A stretch of DNA of 64,000 nt from CAIKMD01 sp963729935 (GCA_963729935.1 CAVSPW010000004.1:372001-436000); one strand, 5' to 3'; positions 28,668 to 37,655 are shown, counted from the first letter of the stretch. Numbers and translations are program-made. Notes: generated by a model from the letters alone, not told the origin.

Positions 28668-29651
28668 TCAGGCCGCTTCCGCGATGAACGGCGCGTAGAA
28701 GTCGCGGATCATCGCCTTCACGGTTTCAGGTTCTTCGGCACGATTGACCGCCGCACGGAACTCAGACGAGCCGTGCAGCCCTTTGGAATACCAGCCGAGA
28801 TGCTTGCGCGCGATGCGGCTGCCGACGGCCGCGCCGTAATGCGTCAGCATATCCTCGTAATGGCCGAGCACGGTGTCGCGCTGCTGTGCGAGCGCGGGAT
28901 CGGGCAATCGCTCGCCGGTCTTGAGGAAATGGATCACCTGGCGCACGAACCACGGCCTTCCATAGGCGCCGCGTCCGATCATCAGCCCATCGGCCTGCGA
29001 TTGCGCGAGCGCGTCGCGCGCCTGATCGAGGTTGGTGATGTCCCCATTGGCGACGACCGGAATCCGTACCGCCTCTTTGACCTGCCGGATGAAGGCCCAA
29101 TCCGCGCGCCCGTCATAGAATTGGCAGCGCGTGCGGCCATGGACGGAGATCATGCGGATGCCGCATTCCTCGGCGATGCGCGCGAGTTTCGGGGCATTGC
29201 GGCTTTTCTCGTCCCAGCCGGTCCGCATCTTGAGCGTGACCGGGAGGTCGACCGCCTTCACGACGGCTTCGAGAATGCGCGTGGCAAGGCTTTCCTCGCG
29301 CATGAGCGCCGATCCGGCTTGGCCGTTCACGACTTTCTTCACCGGGCAGCCGAAATTGATGTCGATGATGGCGGCGCCGCGATCGGCGTTGAGGCGCGCG
29401 GCCTCGGCCATGACATGGGGCTCGCAACCGGCGATCTGAACGGCCATCGGCCGTTCCTCGGGACAGTTCTTTGCCATCGTCAACGATTGGCGCGTCTCAC
29501 GGATCATCGCCTCGCTGGCGATCATTTCGGAGACGACGAGCCCGGCGCCGTGCCGCTTCACCAAACGGCGAAACGGAAGGTCCGTGACTCCCGACATCGG
29601 CGCCAGAAAGACCGCGTCTTGCAACTCAATCGATTTAAGAGCGATGCTCAT
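28668..29651 (-). CDS. dusB: tRNA-dihydrouridine synthase DusB (NifR3)
   Basis: FMN enzyme that reduces uridines in the tRNA D-loop. The 327 residues show the FMN-binding start LAPMSGVTDLPFRRL, the active-site stretch NFGCPVKKVVNG with the catalytic Cys, LKMRTGWDEK, and VNGDITN-type motif ANGDITNLDQA. It is the first gene of the minus-strand dusB-ntrBCYX run, the arrangement that earned it the old name nifR3. About 95 bases of comparatively AT-rich DNA lie upstream and probably hold the operon promoter, though no confident -35/-10 pair can be picked. Confidence 0.95.
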   Translation of the reverse strand: MSIALKSIELQDAVFLAPMSGVTDLPFRRLVKRHGAGLVVSEMIASEAMIRETRQSLTMAKNCPEERPMAVQIAGCEPHVMAEAARLNADRGAAIIDINFGCPVKKVVNGQAGSALMREESLATRILEAVVKAVDLPVTLKMRTGWDEKSRNAPKLARIAEECGIRMISVHGRTRCQFYDGRADWAFIRQVKEAVRIPVVANGDITNLDQARDALAQSQADGLMIGRGAYGRPWFVRQVIHFLKTGERLPDPALAQQRDTVLGHYEDMLTHYGAAVGSRIARKHLGWYSKGLHGSSEFRAAVNRAEEPETVKAMIRDFYAPFIAEAA

Positions 29652-29748
29652 TTTCTATGCAAATTGATCATTGCCCACTATTTGAGCATACAATACCGCA
29701 CTGCACAATGAAAGCAATCGAAATCAGCGTCTGTGGTTCAAGCGCTTG

Positions 29749-30576
29749 TCAGGCCAGGGCGGCGCCGCCCAACACGACATCGGTAACGAATTTGACGCCC
29801 GGATAAGCCAAAGTCAGGAGAAGATAGGCAATCAATGCCCAGCGCGCGGCGCGGCGACCGCGCAACCCGCTGGTTCGACGCGCGAACAGCAGGATCGCGA
29901 TGACCGCGAAAGCAGCCAGGGAGAAAAGCGTCTTGTTGTCGAGCGCAACGCCGCCCGCGCCGGAAAGATACTGCGTCGCCATGCCGCTGACGACGCCGAG
30001 CGCCAAGATTGTCTCTGCGGCGTAAAGCAGCCGGATTTCGAGGGTTTCGCTTTCGGCGACGGCCGGCAGAAGCCGCGTGAGCGGCGTCGGCCGCTTCGCC
30101 TTGAGAGCCCGTTCCTGAAGGAATACCGCCGCGCCTGCGACCGCGGCGAGCGTGAGCAAGCCGTAGGTCGCAACCGCAAAGGCGATATGCGCGTCGAGCC
30201 AGCCCGCGGGCATATCTTCCGGAATGGGCCGTTCGGGCGCGCGCTGCCAGATGGTCGCAAGGATCCCCAGCAGCAGGAGGTAGGGCAAGAGCAGAGGCGT
30301 CAGCCGCCAGGCGTGGCGGGTCGATGCGGCGAGACCGAGGAAGAACAGCATCGTCGCCGCTATCGTGATCCAAAGCGACATGGCGAAGCCGGTATGCCAC
30401 GCGCCACCGAGTTGCGCGCCCGACCATAGCAAGGGGCCGATCGCGGCGAGCGTCAGAACGCCAAAAAAGATCGCATCCCGCGCGTCGTCGCGCCGCCAGC
30501 GCACGAGTGCCGCCGGCAATAAGGTCGCCAGTGCGGCAAGATTAATCAGAAGGCTTGTCGAACTCGCTGTCTCCAC
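29749..30576 (-). CDS. cytochrome c assembly-type membrane protein (CcsA/YpjD-like)
   Basis: 275 residues, almost entirely hydrophobic with about eight membrane helices. It belongs by pattern to the CcmC/CcsA/YpjD group, many members of which handle haem in the membrane. Possible haem-ligand histidines occur in GGAWHTGF and LDAHIAFAVATYGLL. A tryptophan-rich WWD loop of the classic CcmC/CcsA type is not seen, so the YpjD/HemX-like branch fits better. It lies between dusB and ispDF, read opposite to ispDF. The function is inferred only from fold type. Confidence 0.75.
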   Translation of the reverse strand: METASSTSLLINLAALATLLPAALVRWRRDDARDAIFFGVLTLAAIGPLLWSGAQLGGAWHTGFAMSLWITIAATMLFFLGLAASTRHAWRLTPLLLPYLLLLGILATIWQRAPERPIPEDMPAGWLDAHIAFAVATYGLLTLAAVAGAAVFLQERALKAKRPTPLTRLLPAVAESETLEIRLLYAAETILALGVVSGMATQYLSGAGGVALDNKTLFSLAAFAVIAILLFARRTSGLRGRRAARWALIAYLLLTLAYPGVKFVTDVVLGGAALA

Positions 30577-30641
30577 GCATTCGGCATAGGCCAGGCATCG
30601 CTTATTGGCAAGGAGCCCGTCCTTGGACTAGCTTTGCGCGC

Positions 30642-31796
30642 ATGTCCTCCTGCATTGCCTTGGTGGTGGCGGCCGGGCGCGGTATGCGGCTGGGCGGTGT
30701 GCTGCCCAAACAATATCTGCCGCTCGGCGGTCGCCCGCTCCTGCGCCATTCGCTCGAGACGCTCGCCGCGCATCCGCGCGTGGGCAAGGTGCGGGTGGTT
30801 TACCATCCCGCCGATCGCGACCTCTATGATGGAGCGGTTGCCGGTCTCGATCTGCTGCCGCCGGTGGCCGGAGGCGCGGCACGGCAGGATTCCGTGCGGC
30901 TCGGTCTCGAGAGCCTCGAGGACTTGGGGCCCGAGCGCGTTCTCATCCACGACGCGGCGCGGCCTTTCCTCGATCGCGGCGTCATCGATCGCGTGCTCGA
31001 TGCGCTTGATGACGCGCCGGGCGCGATCCCGGCCCTTCCGGTGAGCGACACCTTGAAGCGCGGCATCGACGGCGTCATCATGGCGACACTCGACCGCGCC
31101 CAGCTCTATCGCGCGCAGACGCCGCAGGGTTTTCATTTTAAGGCGATTCTGGGCGCGCATCGTGCCGTCAGCGGCGAAGAGCTTTCCGATGACGCGGCGG
31201 TCGCCGAGCGCGCTGGGCTCGGCGTGCGTCTCGTCGCCGGAAGCGAGGATAATTTCAAAGTCACGCAACCGCAGGATTTCGCGCTTGCCGAGCGTCTTAT
31301 CGCGGCGGGCGCGGACGAATTCCGCACCGGCCAGGGTTTCGACGTTCATGCTTTCGGGCCGGGTGATCATATCTGGCTGTGCGGCATCAAGCTTGGGCAT
31401 GAGCGCGGCCTGATCGGTCATTCCGACGCGGATGTCGGGCTCCATGCCTTGACCGACGCGATCCTCGGCGCGCTCGGCGCCGGCGATATCGGCATGCATT
31501 TCCCGCCGGGCGATCCGCGCTGGCTCGATGCGCCTTCGCATCTGTTCTTGCGCCACGCGGCCGATCTGGTACGCGACGCGCGCGGCGCGATCGTTCATGT
31601 CGATGTGACGATTATCTGCGAGGCGCCGCGGGTCGGCCCGCATCGCGCCGCAATGGTCGCGCGCATCGCGGAAATTCTCGGGCTCGCGCCCAGCCGCGTG
31701 AGCGTCAAAGCGACGACCACCGAGCGGCTCGGCTTTACCGGCCGCGGCGAAGGCATGGCGGCGCAAGCGGTCGCAACCTTGCGGTTGCCCGGCTAG
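30642..31796 (+). CDS. ispDF: bifunctional IspD/IspF of the MEP isoprenoid pathway
   Basis: A 384-residue fusion. The N-terminal half (about 1-225) is 2-C-methyl-D-erythritol 4-phosphate cytidylyltransferase with ALVVAAGRGMRLGG and PKQYLPLGG. The C-terminal half is 2-C-methyl-D-erythritol 2,4-cyclodiphosphate synthase with TGQGFDVHAFG, SDADVGLHALTDAILG and GDIGMHFP. The fusion is common in alphaproteobacteria and skips the IspE step between the two activities in gene order only. ATG 30642 is chosen because it gives the normal IspD start; the upstream ribosome binding site is weak. pgpA follows by 10 bases. Confidence 0.96.
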   Translation: MSSCIALVVAAGRGMRLGGVLPKQYLPLGGRPLLRHSLETLAAHPRVGKVRVVYHPADRDLYDGAVAGLDLLPPVAGGAARQDSVRLGLESLEDLGPERVLIHDAARPFLDRGVIDRVLDALDDAPGAIPALPVSDTLKRGIDGVIMATLDRAQLYRAQTPQGFHFKAILGAHRAVSGEELSDDAAVAERAGLGVRLVAGSEDNFKVTQPQDFALAERLIAAGADEFRTGQGFDVHAFGPGDHIWLCGIKLGHERGLIGHSDADVGLHALTDAILGALGAGDIGMHFPPGDPRWLDAPSHLFLRHAADLVRDARGAIVHVDVTIICEAPRVGPHRAAMVARIAEILGLAPSRVSVKATTTERLGFTGRGEGMAAQAVATLRLPG

Positions 31797-31806
31797 CCCG
31801 GCCCGC

Positions 31807-32262
31807 ATGCGCGGCACGGCGCTCTTCGTCACCTGGTTCGGCGCGGGCTCGCTGCCTTGGGCGCCGGGGAGCTGGGGCTCGCTCGCCGCGCTACCCTTCG
31901 CCTGGGTCATCGTGAAGGAAGGCGGACCGGGGTTGCTGGCGCTTGCCGCGCTCGCCGTCTTCGCCCTCGGCTGCTGGGCCGCCGACATCGCCTTGCGCGA
32001 GACAACAAGCAAGGATCCCGGCTGGATCGTGATCGACGAGGTGGTCGGGCAATGGTTGACGCTCCTTGCGGCGCCCGCGAGCCTGCTCGGCTATGCAGCG
32101 GGCTTCGTGTTGTTTCGACTCTTCGATATTTGGAAACCGTGGCCGATCGCCTGGGCCGACCGAAGGCTCGAAGGCGGCTTCGGCGTGATGGCCGATGACG
32201 TCCTGGCGGCGCTCTATGCCGCCCTCGTGCTTCTGGCCGCGAGGTATCTGCTTGAGCGATGA
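31807..32262 (+). CDS. pgpA: phosphatidylglycerophosphatase A
   Basis: Membrane phosphatase that makes phosphatidylglycerol from phosphatidylglycerophosphate. The 151 residues carry the family motifs GAGSLPWAPGSWGS near the start and IVIDEVVGQWLTL in the middle, plus FDIWKPWPI and a C-terminal MADDVLAAL with acidic metal ligands. About four hydrophobic segments are visible. It lies between ispDF and cinA, an order conserved in many alphaproteobacteria. Its last codons overlap the cinA start. Confidence 0.93.
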   Translation: MRGTALFVTWFGAGSLPWAPGSWGSLAALPFAWVIVKEGGPGLLALAALAVFALGCWAADIALRETTSKDPGWIVIDEVVGQWLTLLAAPASLLGYAAGFVLFRLFDIWKPWPIAWADRRLEGGFGVMADDVLAALYAALVLLAARYLLER

Positions 32263-32743
32263 TCTGATCCGCGATCTCGCGGCTCAAGTCTTGGCGCGCT
32301 GCCGCGCCGAGAAGTTCATGCTGGCGACGGCGGAGTCTTGCACGGGCGGGATGATCGCCGCGGCCTTGACCGATATCGCGGGCTCTTCCGATGTGGTCGA
32401 GCGCGGCTTCGTCACCTATTCGAACGCGGCCAAAAGCGAGATGCTGGGCGTGCCGGCGGATCTCATCGCCCGCGTCGGCGCGGTCAGCGAAGAGGTCGCG
32501 CGCGCGATGGCGATGGGCGCCCTCGTCCATGCGCCGGTCGATCTCGCTATCGCCGTTACGGGCATTGCCGGTCCCGGCGGCGGCAGCGCTGGCAAGCCGG
32601 TCGGGCTCGTCCATTTCGGCGTGGCGAGGCGCGGCGTGCCGACACATACCGAGCATCACGTCTTCCCGGGCGACCGCGACGCGGTGCGCCGCGCCACGGT
32701 CCTGCGCGCGCTCGAGATGCTATTGGCGGCGGCCGAGCTCTGA
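32252..32743 (+). CDS. pncC: CinA-family nicotinamide-nucleotide amidohydrolase
   Basis: Deamidates nicotinamide mononucleotide to nicotinate mononucleotide in NAD recycling. The 163 residues are a stand-alone CinA C-terminal domain: TAESCTGGMIAAALTDIAGS, GFVTYSNAAKSEMLGV and TGIAGPGGGSAGKPVG are all present. The N-terminal molybdopterin-binding domain of full-length CinA is absent. The best start is TTG at 32252, inside the pgpA end, with GAGG 7 bases upstream. The 3' end overlaps the convergent amidohydrolase gene by 24 bases. Confidence 0.92.
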   Translation: MSDDLIRDLAAQVLARCRAEKFMLATAESCTGGMIAAALTDIAGSSDVVERGFVTYSNAAKSEMLGVPADLIARVGAVSEEVARAMAMGALVHAPVDLAIAVTGIAGPGGGSAGKPVGLVHFGVARRGVPTHTEHHVFPGDRDAVRRATVLRALEMLLAAAEL

Positions 32744-33637
32744 CCGCGCGGTGCTCAGCCCTGGCTCGTTTCCGCCGCGCCGCAGGCTCGGCCACAAGGA
32801 CAACGCCGCCTCGCCGAAAATCCAGCGGCGGTCCTCCGCGCTCACGAAGGAAAAATCCTCCTCCATGATCGCGAGCCGCTCTTTGATGTGGCCGTATTTG
32901 TCCCAATGCGCCGGGTAGTTCGATCCCCACATGATGCGCTTGGCGCCGAAGCTCTCCACCAGCTTGCCGAAAAATTGCCGCGGCGTTCCCTTGCCTTCGC
33001 GCGCGGCATGCGAATTGTTGGGCGCGGTCTTCAGATAAACATGGGGGTAGCGCGCCATGTCCCAGAGCGGCTTTAGGCGGTCATAGGGCGGGTCGCCGAG
33101 ATCGAGGCCCCAGACATGCTCGAGCGCGACTTTCACGCCGGTGAAGCGCTCGATCGGCGCCACGACATCGGGCAGCTCATCGAGCTTCGCGCCGATGCAG
33201 ATCGGAAGCTTGAGGGCCTGCGCGCGTTCCCAGAGCGGAAAGGTCCGCGGGTCGCACAGCGCCTTCTTGCCGCGCGCGCCCATCATCCGAAGGCCGCACA
33301 CGCCGCGCTTTTCGACGAGCTCCGTCAAGAGATCGGGCGCGCCGGGCGCCAATTGGTCGATGACGCAGACGCTCTCGAATCGGTCGGCATGCGCGAGCGC
33401 GCAATCGATCATGTAGGTATTGTCGAAATGATAGGTGAAATAGGTCTGCACCAAGAGCGCGCGGTCGATCCCGCTCTCGTTCATTTTTTCGAGCAGGGTT
33501 TCGATCGTCAGCGGCGGCCATTCGGGCTGGCCGATATCGCGCACCGAGGGCGCGTTCGTCCCATGCGCGCCGTCCGAGACTTGCGGATATTTTTTGCGGT
33601 CATCGGAGACGACATGGACATGGGTGTCGACGATCAT
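32720..33637 (-). CDS. amidohydrolase-2 family metal-dependent hydrolase
   Basis: A TIM-barrel enzyme of 305 residues related to 2-pyrone-4,6-dicarboxylate lactonase and ACMS decarboxylase. It begins MIVDTHVHVVSDD with the HxH metal pair; later landmarks are ALLVQTYFTYHFDN, LEHVWGLDL and IMWGSNYPAHWD with the closing Asp-like position. Members open lactones or decarboxylate in aromatic-compound breakdown. A carboxymuconolactone decarboxylase-like gene lies just upstream on the same strand, which fits an aromatic or lactone pathway. The substrate is not known. Confidence 0.86.
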   Translation of the reverse strand: MIVDTHVHVVSDDRKKYPQVSDGAHGTNAPSVRDIGQPEWPPLTIETLLEKMNESGIDRALLVQTYFTYHFDNTYMIDCALAHADRFESVCVIDQLAPGAPDLLTELVEKRGVCGLRMMGARGKKALCDPRTFPLWERAQALKLPICIGAKLDELPDVVAPIERFTGVKVALEHVWGLDLGDPPYDRLKPLWDMARYPHVYLKTAPNNSHAAREGKGTPRQFFGKLVESFGAKRIMWGSNYPAHWDKYGHIKERLAIMEEDFSFVSAEDRRWIFGEAALSLWPSLRRGGNEPGLSTARSELGRRQ

Positions 33638-33674
33638 TTCCGGTGTCTCCTTGGATCCGGTTCGGCGGGGGCGT

Positions 33675-34214
33675 TCAATTCGGCACCGGCACGCGGTGCA
33701 GCTTCATGGCAATGGCGACCGCGCTGTAATAGCCGAAGAGCGCCAGCACCTCGGCGAGGCCGTTGCGCCCGAGCGCCTTCACCGCGCTCGCGAACATCGC
33801 GTCGGAGCCGGGACCGGGTGCTTCGGCGGCTTTGGCGAGATCGTAGATCGCGCGCTCGCGCGCATCGCCAAAATCCGGTTCCTTGCCTTGCTCGATCGCG
33901 CGGATCGCCGCATCGGAGACGCCGAGCTCTTTGAGGCGCCGGGCATGCACTGTATAGACATAGGCGCCGTGCCAGTGATGCGCGGTCAGCACGATGCAGA
34001 GTTCGACCTCGCGTTCGCTCAAAGAGCAAGCCTTGTTGAGGAAGGTGCCGAGCGTTTCCAGGGCGCGCATCAGGGTCGGGCTGTGCAACCAGATCTTGTA
34101 GGGCGTCAGCAGCCTGCCGCGCCCGCCGATCACGGCTTCGATGCCCGCCTTCTGCTCGGGTGTGAGTTGATCGGGTGCGAGTTCGAGAATGCGGGCTGGT
34201 CCGGCATCGCTCAT
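33675..34214 (-). CDS. carboxymuconolactone decarboxylase-like protein
   Basis: 179 residues of the CMD/AhpD all-helical fold. The core SLSEREVELCIVLTAHHWHGAYVYTVH corresponds to the AhpD-like active-site helix, but the CxxC of AhpD is absent and a single Cys sits before TAHHWHG. That favours the non-redox CMD-type branch. It is 37 bases upstream of the amidohydrolase on the same strand, so the two probably form one unit. Divergent from both, 188 bases away, is a flavin-dependent oxidoreductase gene. Confidence 0.82.
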   Translation of the reverse strand: MSDAGPARILELAPDQLTPEQKAGIEAVIGGRGRLLTPYKIWLHSPTLMRALETLGTFLNKACSLSEREVELCIVLTAHHWHGAYVYTVHARRLKELGVSDAAIRAIEQGKEPDFGDARERAIYDLAKAAEAPGPGSDAMFASAVKALGRNGLAEVLALFGYYSAVAIAMKLHRVPVPN

Positions 34215-34402
34215 GCGGTTTTCTCCGTGTCGGTGGCTTGTGAACCTATTCGCGTCAACCGGCCGTGGCCGGAGGACAGAGGATAGCGTTGTTAAGTATC
34301 GGCTGAAACCGTGTTCGGGCCGCGTGCGCGGTCACGTTCTTCGCAATCCACGCGTCGAATTTACGGTTGTGCGCCGGCCGGTCTCTCGCCTAAATTGGGG
34401 GA

Positions 34403-35422
34403 ATGCAGTTCGGACTTTTCGGCGGTGCGCGTGCCAAAGGCGAGGGCCCGATCGGCGATAGCCAGGGTTACCTCGACTACATCGCCTATGTACGCGAGGC
34501 GGAAGAACTGGGCTACCGCAGCGTCTTCGTCGTCGAGCACCATTTCACCGGCGTCGGCCAGGTTTCGGCTTCGCTCGGGCTCCTGTCCTATCTCGCCGCC
34601 TGCACGCAGCGTATTCGCCTCGGGACCGCGGTCGTGGTGCTGCCCTGGCACAATCCAGTTCTGGTGGCCGAGGCCGCGGCGACGGTCGACCTCCTCTCGA
34701 ACGGGCGGCTCGAATTCGGCGTCGGCAAGGGCTATCGCGAACCGGAATTCAATGGTTTCTGCGTTCCGATGGACGAGGCGACCGAGCGTTTCGACGAGGC
34801 GATGGAGGTGATCCGCAAGGCCTGGACCAGCCGCGGCCGCTTTTCGCATCACGGCAAGCGCTGGCATTTCGAGGATGTCGTGGTCGAGCCGGCGCCCACG
34901 CAGCGTCCTCACCCGCCCTTTTGGCTCGGCGCCGGCAGCGAGCCATCGATCCGCCGCGCCGCGCAAGAGGGGTACAACCTCCTGCTCGATCAGATCGCGC
35001 CGATCGATCTCACGATCGAACGCGTCGCGATGTTTCGCGAAGAGTGTGCGAAAGCGGGACGTGTTTATGACCCGACCATGGTCGGCACGACCCGCGGCTT
35101 GCAGCTGGTGCGCACGCAGGCCGAACGCGAAAAGGCCCTCGCACAACGCATCGGCATGCTGAAAAACATCGGGAGCTTGGCGCGCGGCAAAGGCGCGGAA
35201 CGCTATGCCAACCTCAAGGACTACGCCGGACCGGCGGTCGAGTTCGACGACGCACCGCTTCTCGGCACGCCCGACGAGATCATCGCCAGGCTCAAAAAGC
35301 TCGAGGCCGGCGGGGTCGAGCATATTCTTCTGGTCGATCCCGCCGGCTCCATCGAGACCCTGCGGATTTTCGCGAAAGAGGTCATGCCGGCCTTCGCCAA
35401 GAGCCGGGCGTCCGTCGCCTGA
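34403..35422 (+). CDS. luciferase-like (LLM) flavin-dependent oxidoreductase
   Basis: A TIM-barrel FMN or F420 enzyme of 339 residues. It begins MQFGLFGGARA, followed by EELGYRSVFVVEHHFT, RIRLGTAVVVLPWHNPVLVAE and NGRLEFGVGKGYREPEF, a sequence of motifs typical of the group 1 bacterial luciferase-like monooxygenases. It would use reduced flavin and O2 to oxygenate a small organic molecule. The ATG follows GGGGG. It is divergent from the CMD-amidohydrolase pair, consistent with a small degradative cluster. Its stop is overlapped by the CTG start of the next gene. Confidence 0.88.
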   Translation: MQFGLFGGARAKGEGPIGDSQGYLDYIAYVREAEELGYRSVFVVEHHFTGVGQVSASLGLLSYLAACTQRIRLGTAVVVLPWHNPVLVAEAAATVDLLSNGRLEFGVGKGYREPEFNGFCVPMDEATERFDEAMEVIRKAWTSRGRFSHHGKRWHFEDVVVEPAPTQRPHPPFWLGAGSEPSIRRAAQEGYNLLLDQIAPIDLTIERVAMFREECAKAGRVYDPTMVGTTRGLQLVRTQAEREKALAQRIGMLKNIGSLARGKGAERYANLKDYAGPAVEFDDAPLLGTPDEIIARLKKLEAGGVEHILLVDPAGSIETLRIFAKEVMPAFAKSRASVA

Positions 35423-35841
35423 CCGCCTTCCGCATCGCCCTCCTCCTCGGTTCATGCGCGCTGGCGGGATGCAGCGCGATGAGCGGGACGCGCGCGATTT
35501 GCCCGCTCCCCGGACAACAGCCGCTCGCCATCGCCGAGTTGTTCTTCGGCCGCGACGTTCCCGGGCGCGGCCCGGTGACCGACGCGGAATGGTCCGACTT
35601 CGCGGTGCGAATCATCGCCCAGGAATTTCCGGACGGCTTCACGGTCTTCGACGGCGAAGGCCAATGGCTCGACCAGCAGTCGAACCGCATTATCCGCGAG
35701 CCCAGCAAGGTCCTGGTCGCGGCGGCCGATCCCGAATCCGATCTCAAGAGCCGCATCGGCGCGGTGGTCGAGGCCTATCGCGCGGAATTCCATCAGCGCT
35801 CGGTCGGCGTGATCACCCATACGGCTTGCGCCGCGTTCTGA
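35419..35841 (+). CDS. DUF3574-type lipoprotein, apparent CTG start
   Basis: The mature part (LFFGRDVPGRGPVTDAEW, with GQWLDQQSNRIIREPSKV) matches the DUF3574 pattern of small exported proteins of unknown function. A lipoprotein signal (TAFRIALLLGSCALAGC) lies directly before it in frame, but no ATG, GTG or TTG does so; the only usable codon is CTG at 35419, in a CTGA overlap with the upstream stop. The internal ATG at 35479 would remove the whole signal and lipobox. Length from the CTG is 140 residues. It ends one base before the convergent glycosyltransferase gene. Confidence 0.75.
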   Translation: MTAFRIALLLGSCALAGCSAMSGTRAICPLPGQQPLAIAELFFGRDVPGRGPVTDAEWSDFAVRIIAQEFPDGFTVFDGEGQWLDQQSNRIIREPSKVLVAAADPESDLKSRIGAVVEAYRAEFHQRSVGVITHTACAAF

Positions 35842-36843
35842 TCACCGCACCGGACAGAGCCGATCGAGAAATTGCTGCGCGCAACGCGCCCAGGTGAAAG
35901 TGAGCGCATGGTCGCGGCAGCGCGCGCGCGAGACTTCGAGCGCGGCAAGAGCGGCCTTGCCGAGATCCTCGTCGAGCACGCCGGCGCCGCTGCCATCGAC
36001 CACGTCGAGCGGACCGGGCACGGGATAGGCCGCCACCGGCAGGCCCGAGGCGAGCGCCTCCAGCATCACGAGGCCGAAAGTGTCGGTGCGGCTGGGGAAG
36101 ACGAAGACATCCGCCGACGCGTAAAGCCGAGCCAGGACGCCGCCTTCGCGCCGGCCGAGGAAATGCGCGGCGGGATAGCGGCGGCGCAAGGAAGCGAGCG
36201 CCGGCCCCTCGCCGACCACGACTTTGCTGCCCGGCAGATCGAGGTCGAGAAAGGCCGGCAGATTCTTCTCCTGCGCGATGCGTCCGACCGACAGGAAGAT
36301 CGGACGTTTCAATTCGGGCATTTCCTCGCGCAGCGCCGGATCGAACAAGGCAGGATCGACCCCCCGTCCCCACGGGACAAGATTGTCGAAACCGCGCGCG
36401 GAGAGTTCCTGGCGGACCGTGTCGGTTGCCACCATCACGCCGCGCGAGGGTGCATGGAAGCGACGCAGCAGCGCATAGGTAAAGCGGCGTGGCGCGAGGA
36501 AGCGCACCGCGAGATATTCGGGAAAACGCGTGTGATAGGCAGTGGTGAAATCCACGCCGGCGCTCAGGCACCAGCGCCTTGTTGCAATGCCGATCGGGCC
36601 TTCGGTGACGATATGGATCGCGTCGGCCCGTGCGGCCTCGATGAAACGCCCGACCTTTCCCATCGGATCAATCGCCAATCGGATCTCCGGGTAGAAGGGA
36701 CAAGGTAGAGTCCGGAACCGGTCGGGCGTCAGCGCGACGACGGTATGACCGAGCGTCTCGAGCTCGCGCATCACCGCAAGCATGGTGCGCACCACGCCGT
36801 TGACCTGCGGCGGCCAGGCGTCGCTGGCCAGAAGAATTTTCAC
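35842..36843 (-). CDS. GT4-family glycosyltransferase
   Basis: A GT-B fold glycosyltransferase of 333 residues. The N-terminal domain has SDAWPPQVNGVVRTM and the acceptor-site FTTAYHTRFPEY; the C-terminal donor domain has FLSVGRIAQEKN and the EX7E-type stretch VFVFPSRTDTFGLVMLEALASG. Related alphaproteobacterial enzymes add mannose or other sugars to lipids. The start is GTG, overlapping the stop of the upstream phosphoesterase gene as GTGA. It is the last gene of the four-gene minus-strand envelope operon. The sugar and acceptor are unknown. Confidence 0.88.
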   Translation of the reverse strand: MKILLASDAWPPQVNGVVRTMLAVMRELETLGHTVVALTPDRFRTLPCPFYPEIRLAIDPMGKVGRFIEAARADAIHIVTEGPIGIATRRWCLSAGVDFTTAYHTRFPEYLAVRFLAPRRFTYALLRRFHAPSRGVMVATDTVRQELSARGFDNLVPWGRGVDPALFDPALREEMPELKRPIFLSVGRIAQEKNLPAFLDLDLPGSKVVVGEGPALASLRRRYPAAHFLGRREGGVLARLYASADVFVFPSRTDTFGLVMLEALASGLPVAAYPVPGPLDVVDGSGAGVLDEDLGKAALAALEVSRARCRDHALTFTWARCAQQFLDRLCPVR

Positions 36844-37655
36844 GGCTCCTCGTCTGCCAGCGCGAGTTCCTCACGGCTTGGCGGATTGAACGGATCGAAG
36901 GCGCGCAATTTCATCCAATGAAGGATTTCGAGCCGTCCGTCGAAATGCTCGACCAGCGCGGAGCAGCTCTCCACCCAATCCCCGTCATTGCAATAGAGCA
37001 CGCCATCGATGTCGCGCATCTCGGCCTGATGTATGTGCCCGCAAACGATCCCGTCGACTTGGCGCGCGCGGGCCTCGGCGGCGATCGCATGCGCATAGTC
37101 GCTGACGAATTGGACCGCGTTCTTCACCCGCGATTTGAGATAGGCCGACAGCGACCAATAGGGATATCCCAGATGCCGCCGGGCCAGATTGAAGATGTTG
37201 TTGAGCCGCAGCGTGAGGTCGTAGGCCCAATCGCCCAGCAAGGCGAGCCAGCGCGCGTAGCGCACGACGCCGTCGAACGCGTCGCCATGAATGACCAAGA
37301 GCTTCCTGCCGTCGGCCGTGACGTGGATCGCCTCCGAGAGAAGCAGCACGCCGCCGAAATGATGATCGGTATAATCACGAAGCCATTCGTCGTGATTGCC
37401 GGGAATGTAGATGACTTTCGTCCCCTTGCGTGCCTTGCGCAGCACTTTCTGAATCACGTCGTTGTGGCTTTGCGCCCAATACCAGGATTTGCGCAACCGC
37501 CAGCCGTCGACGATGTCGCCCACGAGGTAGAGGAACTCGGATTCGGTATGGCGGAGAAAATCGAGCAGAAAATCGGCCTTGCATCCGCGTGTTCCCAGAT
37601 GGATGTCTGAAATCCAGATGGCGCGGAAGCGATTGGCGCCCTGGATAAAATTCAT
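36840..37655 (-). CDS. metallophosphoesterase, UDP-2,3-diacylglucosamine diphosphatase-like
   Basis: A 271-residue calcineurin-fold phosphoesterase. All metal motifs are visible: SDIHLGTRG, GDIVDGW, GNHDEW, VIHGDAFD and CGHIHQAE. The overall pattern is that of the LpxH-like group, which removes UMP in lipid A synthesis, though many alphaproteobacteria use LpxI for that step. The start ATG at 37655 overlaps the methyltransferase stop by ATGA, and the end overlaps the glycosyltransferase start. Membership in this operon supports a role in envelope lipids rather than nucleotide turnover. Confidence 0.87.
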   Translation of the reverse strand: MNFIQGANRFRAIWISDIHLGTRGCKADFLLDFLRHTESEFLYLVGDIVDGWRLRKSWYWAQSHNDVIQKVLRKARKGTKVIYIPGNHDEWLRDYTDHHFGGVLLLSEAIHVTADGRKLLVIHGDAFDGVVRYARWLALLGDWAYDLTLRLNNIFNLARRHLGYPYWSLSAYLKSRVKNAVQFVSDYAHAIAAEARARQVDGIVCGHIHQAEMRDIDGVLYCNDGDWVESCSALVEHFDGRLEILHWMKLRAFDPFNPPSREELALADEEP

